Under the pieces are notes generated by a model. That model worked only from the letters and a program-made list of their open reading frames with translations, ran no database searches and was not told the origin of the DNA. This document shows, piece after piece, positions 53,771 through 64,000 of a stretch of 64,000 nucleotides of DNA. The translations under genes and the position numbers were made by a program. The stretch comes from Pseudophaeomoniella oleicola (Eukaryota > Ascomycota > Eurotiomycetes > Phaeomoniellales > Phaeomoniellaceae): NCBI GenBank assembly GCA_003868215.1, contig QWDQ01000079.1:1-64000 (forward strand), given 5' to 3'. The stretch's first letter is position 1. Every line of letters starts with the position of its first letter.

Positions 53771-54921
53771 AGTGGATTGTCTCAGCCCGCACCCAAAAAA
53801 AGAATAAACCTCAGGAAACCCCGATTTCGAATTCTCCAACTGGGCGACGACCGGCCACATCGACAATTGCACGTCAACCTGCCCGAAACAATAGACACCC
53901 CCACCACCACCACAACCAGATGCATCTCAGTGCTCACCGTCTATTCTCGACCAATTGATCTCTCTTTGTGTGAACCCTGTGTCTTTTCTTTTTAGCATAC
54001 ACACGTATAGTTCGTTGACATGGTTCGCTTACTGGACAATCTGTCATCGCCCGCCTGAAGATCTTTACCTTGCTGCAGAATCTATTTTAACCCATCAATT
54101 CATTCCTCAGCAATGTTCATACCTCATCCTTGCAGATGTGGTCCCCCAAACGAAAACCATTCTTGATGTCTGAACCGTGATGACAGTCCCTTTCGAGCAG
54201 ACAATGAAAGATCAGCTTCCCGAAACCTTGTGATCAAACGGCCCTGATACCGAACGGAACGGTAAAGATGGAGTCTACCGTCTACCTAGTTAGGCGGCAA
54301 AGGGGCGCTACGCTAGCATTCGCAATACACTAGTTCCATCTAATCCATGAGGGTCATGGCATCGGGGGTTGTGATCCAAACGTTGTCCATCCATGCCTCG
54401 AATAGACGAACGCCAACCGTCAACGGAATGCGTCTCCCTAGTCTCTTTCTCCTGATAAGGACGACTGGTAGGACAAATGCTGACAAGCCAGGGCCAGCTT
54501 TCGATGGTGGATCTTGCGTTTGTTTGAAACCATGCCATGAATGTATCCCCAGCGCATGTCTTCTCGCTTGATGGGCCTATCGATCATGGCCGTATGGCGG
54601 AACCGTATTCAATGTGGCGGCATCCGTTACCATGTTCTGTTCCATTGCATCCCGGCGCTATTCAGATTTCTTGAGGGCAAATAGCATGCATAGCGGATCT
54701 GCGACAGCATGCGCGCTGTGCACCGGGTGAGAATGTCAGCCTTCTGTCGTCACTGATGTCCTGACTTTCTTTATCTTCCAGTGATAGCTTCACCTTTCAT
54801 CTTGTTTGCTTAGATATTTCTTATTCCCTTTTCGCGTCTTTAGACCGTTTGTTACTGTTGAGATCTTGACTGATTTCGACGCCGCTCGTTTCATTTAGTC
54901 CTACAGGGCTGGTTTGCAGAG

Positions 54922-57900
54922 ATGTTGGACATCATCACTTTCTTATTCTCTTTCCCCATTGTTGCTGTTGCATTACGGTGGCAGGCCGAGTTCGTCGGAT
55001 ACAATATCAACCTCAATGAGACCGCCATAGAGCCGAAAGACTACTGGGGAGAATGGGAGAATCATACGTTTACCCCATCTCCGTCGAACTGGAGGTTTCC
55101 TTTTTACGTCCTGACCGTGGATCGATACCTCGACGGCGACCCGTCAAATAACGAGGCCAATGGGACCGTATTCGAACATGACTGGATGAGCAACCAGTTC
55201 CGCTTTGGGGGAGATACCAAGGGGTTACAGAATGACTTGGATTATATTCAAGGTGCCGGCTTCAAGGTGAGCTCAACTCGAATTCGTACTGGACCGTACT
55301 CATCATTATAGGCTCTCTACCTCACTGGCAGTCCATTCTTGAATATGCCTTGGGCTAGTGATGGATATGGACCCCTAGATTTCACGTTGCTGGACCAACA
55401 TCACGGTGACATCGAAGACTGGCGCAACCTCATTGCCGAGATTCACCGTAGAGGTATGTATGTAATATTCGATAACACTATGGCCACGTAAGTTCTTTCC
55501 TTTCAACCGCTTGCATGGACTAACAGTACCAAGTATGGGCGACTTGCTTGCGTTCGAGGGATACGTGAATGCTAGCGCACCTTTCACTTTCAACGAGTAT
55601 GACTATATCTGGAAAAGCGATAGAAGATATCACGATTTCCAACCTGGGGATGAACGCAACTCATCATGTCAATATCCTCGTATTTGGGGTCAGGATGGTC
55701 TACTTTTGCCCCAGTCAATCACAGATGAAATGGACAGCTGCAGAATCAGCGAATTCGATCTGGTATAGCGCCTCTGCCTGATTCTTTACCACAGTACTAA
55801 TGGTGCGCACAGTACGGGGATATCAAAGGGACTGGTGCTTACCCCAGTTACGTCAACTCTTTATCAAAGTTCGCTTCCGTCCAAGATCGATTGAGAGAAT
55901 GGCGACCAGATGTTCTGGAGAAGATTAAGGTCATGTCTTGCATGCAGATCGCTATGTTTGATATCGATGGATTTCGGTAGGTTTGCTGCTCACAGCCATG
56001 ATCCCTATGCTGATTGCATGCTACAGGATGGATAAAGGTCTACAGACGACTGTTGACGCCATGGCCGAGTTCACCGATTTCCAGCGCCAATGTGCTAGGC
56101 GGTTCGGCAAAGACAACTTGCTGGTCGTTGGCGAGATTGTTGGCGACCCGAAATTAGCCGCCGTGTATGTTGGTCGAGGGAAGCAGCCAGATCAGTACAA
56201 TTACAACATCAGTAAGGCTTTGACGGCATCGAATGAGACAGCCGATGACGAGTATATCCGCGATTTTGGTTTAAGCGCCCTTGATGGAGCAGCATTCCAT
56301 TACGACATTTATGGCTCGTTAACGAGATTCCTGGGCCTCGACGGCCCATGGGGTTCTTATGGTGTTGACTGGGTTTATTTTTGGAATAAATTCCTCCGAG
56401 AACATGACTTCGTCAACGCAAACACGGGCCTGTTCGATCCCAGACACATGTTCGGCACCACGGATCAGGACGTGTTTCGGTGGCCTGCACTGGCGCATGG
56501 CACTCAGCGTCAGCTTCTTGGCTTTATGGTCACTCAGCTTGAACTTCCGGGTATCCCGATGATACTATGGGGAGAGGAACAAGAATACTACATTCTGGAA
56601 AACCTTGCAGCCGATTATGTCTTCGGTAGAACTCCTATGGGGTCCAGTCGAGCTTGGCAGCTCCACGGCTGTTATCGGCTCGGAGAAGAAGTCTACGTTA
56701 ATATGCCCTTCAACTCGTCAGGTTATGGTTGTTACGATGATTCGGTCTCGTTGGACCACAGAGATCCTTCACATCCAGTAAGGAATGTGCTGAAAAGGAT
56801 GTATGAAGTGCGACGGAAATATCCAACCTTGAACGACGGCTATAACCTCACAACCTTGTCGTCTCAGATTTACAACGTATATCTTCCGGGAAGTGGGGGC
56901 CTCCCATCTCCTCATGGCATCTGGAGCGTTTATCGTGGTCGTAGCGAGCTCGTTCAAGACTTTGCAGGTGATGGACGGGGCAACCAGGGCGCTTGGTTCT
57001 TATATTCGAATGAGAACAAGACCACGGATTTTACTTTCAATTGCTCTGGCAATGCGTCCGAGGCGTTGATTTCGCCGTGGTCAACCGGAACAAACGTTAA
57101 GAATCTGTTCTATCCCTACGAGGAGTACAATGTGACCAGGTCCTCAACTCAAACCTACGGTAAGCCAGATCTGCATCGCGATTGGGAAGCTACTGACCGA
57201 AATCAGGTATCGAAAGCGAGACGGAGCCTAACGGATGCTTGTCGTCAATTCAAATGCAAGCTTGGGGTTTCAAAGTCCTCGTACCAATTGAGACATGGGA
57301 GGCGCCGGATCCGACAATCACTCGCTTCCTCCCGGGTCACGATTCACGCCTGGTATCATCTGTAGGGCTAGGAGAGCGAGAAAATGTCGCCATCGAGATT
57401 CACTTTGACCAAGCCATGGATTGTAATTCTGTCAGAGATAGTATCACCATCGCATCTACGACACAGGATGGTATAAAAGCCGAGCTTGATGCAGCGACCG
57501 TGGATTGCCAGCTAATTGATGAAAATGAGCCGCGCTATGTCGCGGTGCCAGCAACCAAATGGCGCTTTGCAGCGACACTGAAAGATGTGTCGAACGGGGT
57601 TCATACAGTTACAATTAAAAATGCGACAACAGTGGATCAAAACCGTACTACTGGTGCCAATGATCGCTTCCAATTCCGCATTGGACAGAAGGACAATCCA
57701 ATCGTGTTCCAAGTTGGTGGCAACTATACCAAAGAGCTCCTCCACCAGAATAGTAGTGCCCTCTACATCCAGCATAGAGCAGCTGGCGCCGATAAGTTTC
57801 GTTATTCTCTCACATGGGGGAGCAGTTGGAGCGAGTGGCACGATTACACGGGTGAGAACTTTACACTCAGATCCCAGAATTGGACCGGCTCCCACTCTCA

Positions 57901-60900
57901 GAAATGGCATGGAGAACACGTCGTCGTGAACTATTGGTCACAGATGACTGGTAGTAGCGAGCATATGCAGCACGGTGATTTAAAAGGCACTGATCTACCT
58001 GATCGGCGATGGCCTCATGCTTTTGCTATGGGTAAGTGGAATGATTGGGGTTATGATGGTGGCTTGCCCAATCACTTCCGTCTGGTCGGCGATGGTATAT
58101 GGCAGTATGACCTGGTTGCCGAATGGCCATCCAACCTTATTGTCAATGTCTGGGGTATGAACCCAGATGGCCAACCAGACAAGAGTGCAGCATACGGCGA
58201 TGTCGATGGTGATGGTGTACTGGACTGGTTGCCGCCAATGAGTCTGTCGCTGAACGTGATCAACATGACACGGCCACCTAAAGGCTATGTCGGCGTGAGG
58301 ACTATCGTCAACGACGGCAACTTCAACTTCCATTTCGTTCCCATTGGCTCTACAGCATCTCAAATCGTCATTGCTGTATTGTTGTTTGTGGTCCCCGTAC
58401 TAACGGGTATACTGGGTATTTGGGCATTCATGCGATCGTTTTATCAAGTCAAGTTCAATGAGCTCGGTGTTAGTGAGAAGAAGCACTTCTTCAACTTTCT
58501 CAGGCCCACTACTGGCGACAACGCCCTTCGGGAGGCTGTCGCTGGCATGTTCAACGCCTCAAAGATTAGCCTCGGTGTCCAGAATCTAGCCGCGATTTCA
58601 AACGAAGACCAGTCAACCATGCTAGCGACCGAGCGGCGCCGGGTATTGATAGCCACTATGGAGTACGATATCGAAGATTGGGGCGTCAAAGTAAAGATCG
58701 GTGGCTTGGGAGTCATGGCGTCTCTCATGGGAAAGAACCTTGGCCATCAAGATCTTATCTGGGTTGTACCCTGCATAGGTGATGTCGAGTACCCAGTCGA
58801 CGAGCGTAAGTCATACTCACAGAGTCTTATACATGGCGCTAATGATGTGATAGTCGCCGAGCCAATGACAGTGAGAATTCTTGGGACTACATATGGTGCG
58901 TACTAATAGAAATTCCATCGGATGCCGCTAACTCCTCCACCAGAGGTGCAAGTGCAATATCACAAAGTGCGAAATATCACTTATGTGCTGTTGGATGCCC
59001 CTGTTTTCCGAAAGCAGACCAAAGCGGAGCCATATCCAGCTCGAATGGATGACCTTGAGAGCGCTATCTACTATTCTGCATGGAATCAGTGTATTGCGGA
59101 AGCTATCACCCGTTTCGACGTCGACCTTTATCACATTAACGATTATCATGGAGCCGTAGCTCCCTTATACCTTCTCCCTAGTGTAATTCCTTGCTGCCTG
59201 TCACTGCATAACGCCGAGTTTCAAGGCCTTTGGTCGCTTCGCACCACCCAGGAAAAGAACGAAATCTGCCTTGTCTACAACTTGGATAAGGAAGTGGTTG
59301 ATAAATACGTCCAATTCGGCGAGGTCTTCAATCTTCTACATGCAGGCGCCAGCTATATCAGAGTACACCAGAAAGGATTTGGGGCTGTCGGTGTATCAAA
59401 GAAATACGGCAAGAGAAGTTTGATGCGCTACCCTATTTTCTGGGGCTTGGACAAGATTGGATCGTTACCTAATCCAGATCCCTCAGATGTTGCACCCCTA
59501 GACAAGAGTGGATCTGCTGCCGGTGCTGTCGAGATCAACCAGGAAATGGAAAGGACTAGACTCGACGCGCGCAAGCAAGCGCAGGAATGGGCCGGTCTCA
59601 ATGTTGATCCAACGGTAAGCAACTTCTCCTATAACCTCTTGAACATTTGCTGACACTGTTTAAGGCTGAACTGTTCGTTTTTGTTGGGCGCTGGTCACTT
59701 CAGAAAGGAGTCGATCTGATCGCCGACGTCTTTTTCACCGTCCTTGACGAGAACCCCAAAGTCCAGCTTATCTGCGTTGGACCTGTCATAGACCTGTATG
59801 GGAAATTTGCCGCTCTGAAGCTTGGGAGGATGATGGAGAAATATCCCGGACGAGTCTTTTCAAAGCCAGAATTCACAGCTCTTCCACCTTACATTTTTAG
59901 CGGCGCCGAATTCGCTCTGATACCGTCGAGGGATGAACCTTTTGGTTTGGTTGCGGTCGAATTTGGTCGTAAGGGAGCTCTAGGTGTCGGTGCACGAGTA
60001 GGTGGTCTTGGTCAGATGCCTGGGTGGTGGTATACCGTTGAGTCGACTACGACGAAACATCTCATGGCTCAATTCAAAACTGCCATCAAGGATGCCCTCG
60101 CTACGAAAACTGACAAAAGAGCTGAAATGAGAGCCCGTTCGCTGGTTCAACGTTTTCCAGTTGCTCAGTGGATTCGGGACTTGGAGATCCTGCAATCGTC
60201 TTCAATCAAGATCAGTCGCCAACAGGAGGCAAATGCGGCTTTCAGTATCTTCAAAACCTTTACCCCGTCAGTTCTCAGCCGAACTCCCCAAACAAGCAGA
60301 CCCGGGAGTCGAGCACCAAGCCCACGTCCTAACAGTTCTTCGGGCTCCAGCGGCCTTGCCCTTCCTCGCCGCTTCACCCCTCCTGAAGGGGATGTTCCTG
60401 ATCCAGGTGCTAGCGTAAGCAGCAGGAATGTGACCCCCTCAGCATCGTTCGTTGGTAATCCACTAGACAGTCCACTTGTCAGTCAAAGTATCGGCCCAGG
60501 CCATAACCCTCCAAGGGGTCGCAAGAGGATTAGCAAGTCACGACCGGAATCAAGGTCAAACTCCATGGATTCTACCAAATCGCGTGGGCGCTCGCTTGCA
60601 AGGCCTCGTCATCAGCGGACTGCTACGATGACAAATCTGGATGTTCTTCAGGAGGCACGCCTATCCATGATCGAGAGTCACGACGAGAGAGGGACTTCGA
60701 TGGGACGATCACTGAGTCGCGATGCAGAAGCACAGTGGCCGTTGCAACCGCCATTACTGCCATTCGCAGGTAGGGTTGCAAGGCCCTCATCATCAGATAG
60801 TCAGACCTTGACGTCCTCTCACTTTGCCTTCGATAATTCAGTTCCTGGAACCCCTGGTACACCAGATGGCCAGCTTGGCTTTTTGATGAATCCATATGAC

Positions 60901-62718
60901 CCTGCCATCAGGCATTCAAAACCCCTTGATATGCTTTCAATCACTGGCGAGAGAACTGACTTCAAACTACAAAATGTCGACCCCTTCTTCACAGATTCCC
61001 AGGATATTTACTATAGGGCGTTCGACAAGCTACTCGATAACGTCAGCTCGAAGAATGCAGAGAACTCGTTGTGTATCGAAGATTTCCTAGTTAAATCCGA
61101 GAAAGATTGGTTTGGCCAAATGCATCGAGCAAAACTTGGACTATCTTCTCGCGCATCTACACGTCCAGGCACCCCTACCGGCTTTATGTCGAGATCAACA
61201 CCAGGAACACCTGGCGGATCCATTTTCAACCTCAAGTTTCCTAGGAAAGTGACTGTGGAAAGTGTATCAGAAAGCCGGCAAGATTCGGTCGAAGAAGGCG
61301 AGAAAGTTGACTACCAAGCCGACTTCTCGCTCCCGGGTGACTATGTCGCTCCAAATGGATTGAGGAAGTTGCTCCAGAAGAAGGTTGGCGATTGGCAAGT
61401 ATATTGCATTCTTCTCGCCTTCGTAAGTCTTGTCAGCCCCATCAAACAGAAGCATGCTGACTGAAGTGTCCTCTAGGGCCAAATTCTTGCCGCCAACTCT
61501 TATCAGATAACTTTACTTACCGGTGAACTTGGCTCGACAGCCACCAAACTTTATGCCTTGGCCACAATCTACCTTGTTGCCACTGTGGGATGGTGGTTCG
61601 TCTACCGACGCGTGCAAGCTGTCTACTGTCTCTCGGCACCCTTCACCCTCTATGGTCTTGCATTCCTTCTCCTCGGGATGGGTGTCTGGACTCCTAGCCG
61701 TAATGGACGGGAGTGGGTCTACAATGTAGCTTCGGCCCTTTATGGTATCGCAAGCGCATCAGGCAGTCTGTTCTTTGCTCTCAATTTTGGCACTGAAGGC
61801 GGCACCGCCACTAAATCGTGGGCATTCCGAGCGTGTGTCATACAGGGCACACAACAAGTCTACACTGCATTCCTCTGGTATTGGGGCGCTAGCCTCACCA
61901 ATTCATCAGGCATTGGCTCAAAGATTGCTGCATCATACATCGTCACGGCCGTCACGGCGCCTATCGCCATTGTTCTCTTCTGCTTTTCCGCAGCTCTTTA
62001 TCTTGGCCTTCCTAACTACTACCGCATGAAGCCGGGAAAAGTACCGTCTTTCTACTCGTCAATCCTCAAGCGAAAAGTAGTCCTCTGCTTCTTCGTCATG
62101 GTCCTCCTTCAAAATTACTTCCTTTCCGGTCCTTACAACCGTAATTGGAAGTATCTTTGGTCATCTCAACACACACCTTTCTACTCGATTCTCCTCCTCG
62201 TTCTCATCTTCTTTGTCGGAATCTGGGCACTTGCTCTCTGGATCCTAGGTACGCTCTCCTCCAGACACAGCTGGATCATCCCCATCTTCGCCATCAGCCT
62301 AGGCGCACCCCGCTGGTGCCAGATGTTGTGGTCCACGTCCAACGTGGGCCTCTACATCCCCTGGGTATGGTCCTCGCTCACCGTCGGCGCCCTCCTCGGC
62401 CGTGGTCTGTGGCTCTGGCTCGGCATTCTCGACGCCCTCCAAGGAGTTGGGTTTGGAATGATCCTTCTCCAAACCCTCACTCGCTTCCACGTCACCTTTG
62501 CGCTCATGGCCGCTCAGGTCCTCGGATCTTTGACGACGATCGTCGCGCGCGCCTCGGCACCCGATCGCATGGGCCCCGGCACCGTGTTCCCAGACTTCTC
62601 ACTCGAGGGTTTCGGCGGCTTGAAGCACACCTGGTTCTGGATCGCGCTGATCTGTCAATTGATCATCTGCGCCGGATTCTTCAAGGTGTTCAGAAAGGAG
62701 CAACTGTTCAAACCTTGA
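54922..62718 (+). CDS. AGS1: cell-wall alpha-1,3-glucan synthase
   Basis: Ten exons, 54922..55266, 55312..55487, 55534..55762, 55813..55976, 56027..57159, 57207..58805, 58854..58895, 58944..59614, 59665..61422 and 61477..62718, give 2452 residues, the family's usual length, with all phases consistent. A signal peptide (1-18) leads into an extracellular GH13 amylase-like domain (about 60-560) with the catalytic blocks FDIDGFRMDK, VVGEIVGDP and FGTTDQDVFRWP. A membrane helix near 1065-1095 is followed by a cytosolic GT5 starch-synthase-like domain with the sugar-nucleotide site KIGGLG (about 1178) and PSRDEPFGLVAVEFGRKG (about 1540). A Ser/Pro-rich linker leads to about ten C-terminal membrane helices (2040-2452). 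The enzyme polymerises alpha-1,3-glucan at the plasma membrane; the outer domain is thought to join or transfer chains. Exon 7 is only 42 nt. No amylase or second glucan gene of an amyD-type cluster is adjacent here. Confidence 0.97.
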
Positions 62719-62993
62719 TCAACCTCTCTCATTCACGAACGTTAATGATGTACCATTCAGATGTACCATTCACTCACTCACTTAGACACATTTTATTGCT
62801 TATTGTTTAATCATTATTCTGTATTCATTCAAAGCAAGCGAAGCAAAACCTCCCCCCCCCAAAAAAGCCCAAAGAAAAAAACAAGGGAGGAAAAGGATAT
62901 CCTTTCATTATACACTACTAGACACAAGACAAGACAGGACGAGACAGAAGAAAGGATGGATAATCATTAGATCTTACCTACCTAGATGCTACC

Positions 62994-63003
62994 TACCTAG
63001 GTA
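62994..63003. repeat. TACCTAGGTA palindrome, copy 3
   Basis: Exact 10-bp palindrome in the AGS1 3' region, preceded by imperfect TACCTACC units. Confidence 0.9.
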
Positions 63004-63229
63004 CATGAACTTTGTACAATACCAATAACAAGACACTTATTTCAATTTCACAGCATCAGCGTACCTACCCGTCTATCTGTCTACCTACCTCCTTACACAT
63101 ATCAGTATTAAATGATACAGGTACTACATACAGCGTCTTCGGTGACAAATTTCTTACCCAATACAATTAGATGCTAGAGCGTTCCCTGTCCTTATATAGG
63201 TATCTGTCTATAAAGGAAAGGGGGGCCCT

Positions 63230-63249
63230 ACTGACTGACTGACTGACTG
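63230..63249. repeat. (ACTG)5 microsatellite
   Basis: Five exact tandem copies of ACTG. Confidence 0.95.
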
Positions 63250-63399
63250 TTTGAAGGAAATATCAGCGGACACACACGTAAATACACACACACACACTTA
63301 TAGATCATCAAGATAAAAGGTAATCAATATACAGTGAGTGAGTGAATTAGTTGTCCCTTTGTCCCTTTATCCCTCTCTCCCTGGTCTGTCTTTTAAAAG

Positions 63400-63409
63400 T
63401 ACCTAGGTA
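63400..63409. repeat. TACCTAGGTA palindrome, copy 4
   Basis: Exact 10-bp palindrome, 400 bp after copy 3. Confidence 0.9.
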
Positions 63410-63449
63410 AGGTAATTAGAAACTGTCAGAGGCAAATGTCAACGCCCAC

Positions 63450-63470
63450 GCCCTCGCCCTCGCCCTCGCC
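63450..63470. repeat. (CGCCCT) tandem repeat
   Basis: Three to four near-exact hexamer units. Confidence 0.85.
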
Positions 63471-63738
63471 TGTAAGCACGTAGGTAGATATCTAGATACC
63501 TTGCATGCCCCAAGGTACCACCTTCCTTACCTAAGACAGTATAATTAGTGACTAATAAGATGAATGATTAGAGCGGATGTGGCACTGCCCAACTTACTTA
63601 CAGAATCACATACATATACATATACTATACATACACAGCGGTATAGGTTAGGTATGTAATAGATAGGGAGGGAGCGGGATAGATGTTTCAAGAGTGAAGA
63701 ATTGATTGATTTTTTTTTTGGGGTTTTCTATTTATTTA

Positions 63739-63834
63739 TCCTCCCCCTCCCTCCCTTTCCCCTTTTCTCCCCTTCTCCCTCTCTCCCTCTCTCCCTCTCT
63801 CCCTCTCTCCCTCCCACCCCTCTCCCCTTCTCTG
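63739..63834. repeat. pyrimidine tract of CTCCCT/CTCTCC units
   Basis: About 95 bp almost purely C and T on the + strand. It could be a CT-rich promoter element of a gene starting at the right edge. Confidence 0.85.
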
Positions 63835-64000
63835 ACCTGAAAACTTTGACTGCCGCCGCAGTCACCACCACCTCCACCACTGCCACCACCACTGCCGCCT
63901 GCACCGCCACCGCCACCACGCACCGGCCGCAACCACTACCATCACCACCACCACCACCGACGCCGACCTAGCGTCCGCCCGCCTCCAAGTCCCGAAGCTC

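Larger units (their letters stand above)
50171..54921. other. 4.75-kb gene-poor region upstream of AGS1
   Basis: No convincing gene; the longest frame (minus strand, 50473-51123, 216 codons) resembles no protein I know and lacks coding character. The region carries many short repeats, listed separately, and should contain the AGS1 promoter and 5' UTR, which in moulds can be long. A GGGAA run lies at 50411-50433. I see no transposon termini. A non-coding RNA or a spliced upstream leader for AGS1 cannot be excluded. Confidence 0.5.
62719..64000. other. low-complexity right edge, AGS1 3' region
   Basis: AGS1 3' UTR and beyond. It contains two TACCTAGGTA palindromes, five ACTG units, CGCCCT units, a pyrimidine tract of about 95 bp and a CAC-rich stretch. 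From about 63835 to the end one + frame stays open and ends in TDADLASARLQVPKL, which reads like real protein, so another gene may begin just here or beyond the edge. I cannot support a start. Confidence 0.5.

Noticed and set aside
1-64000. Biosynthetic gene cluster around the MFS transporter, cupin and dehydrogenase
   Set aside because: No backbone synthase, P450 or cluster regulator is present and the genes are scattered among housekeeping genes.
1-64000. Transposable or virus-derived elements
   Set aside because: No transposase, reverse transcriptase or capsid-like frame and no long terminal or inverted repeats were seen; the only repeats are short tandem runs and palindromes.

Overview
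The window is nuclear DNA of a filamentous ascomycete (Pezizomycotina). The evidence is many short spliceosomal introns (mostly about 45-100 bp, GTAAGT/GTATGT donors, CTNAC-type branch points) in compact genes on both strands, together with genes typical of these moulds: cell-wall alpha-1,3-glucan synthase, an AA9 lytic polysaccharide monooxygenase, a flotillin and an M61 peptidase. I cannot place it in a class from this sequence alone. I see no rRNA, convincing tRNA, CRISPR array, transposon or virus-derived element. Layout, left to right. 0-5.8 kb: a small F-box protein (-), COG1 of the Golgi tethering complex (-, 3 exons) and a single-pass membrane protein (-). 5.8-11.2 kb: a 5.4-kb stretch with no recognisable gene. 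11.2-17.2 kb: a Puf3-type Pumilio RNA-binding protein (+, 6 exons) and the Rab escort protein MRS6 (+, 4 exons). 17.6-23.7 kb: a proline-rich hypothetical protein (-), flotillin (+) and a Dal5-family MFS transporter (+, 5 exons). 24.2-29.2 kb: ribosomal protein eL42 (+, 4 exons), a secreted AA9 oxygenase (-, 3 exons) and ribosomal protein uL24 (-, 3 exons). 29.7-41.6 kb: a 1347-residue C2H2/AT-hook protein (+), the mini-protein OST4 (-), an M61 metallopeptidase locus with two coding lesions (-), a four-helix membrane protein (+), a cupin (+) and a short-chain dehydrogenase (+). 42.2-50.2 kb: tubulin cofactor A (+), THO subunit 7 (-), Elongin A (+), NEDD8/Rub1 (-) and a 2H phosphoesterase (+). 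50.2-54.9 kb: a 4.75-kb gene-poor region rich in short tandem repeats and palindromes. 54.9-62.7 kb: alpha-1,3-glucan synthase AGS1 (+, 10 exons, 2452 aa). The right end is low-complexity DNA that may begin another gene. Most genes are single-copy housekeeping functions with no common pathway, so this is not a biosynthetic cluster. The most suggestive neighbourhood is THOC7-ELA1-RUB1: THO acts in transcription elongation and mRNP assembly, Elongin A is the substrate receptor of a cullin ligase acting on stalled RNA polymerase II, and NEDD8 activates cullins. I found no convincing new defence or mobile system. The items most worth a second look are the broken M61 gene, the cysteine-rich extension of the AA9 enzyme, the in-frame intron of ELA1, a hairpin in the first eL42 intron, repeated palindromes in spacers, and C-rich to G-rich skew flips inside small genes. 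Splice coordinates were worked out by hand from reading-frame and phase consistency; they should be right to within a few bases but are not backed by transcripts.
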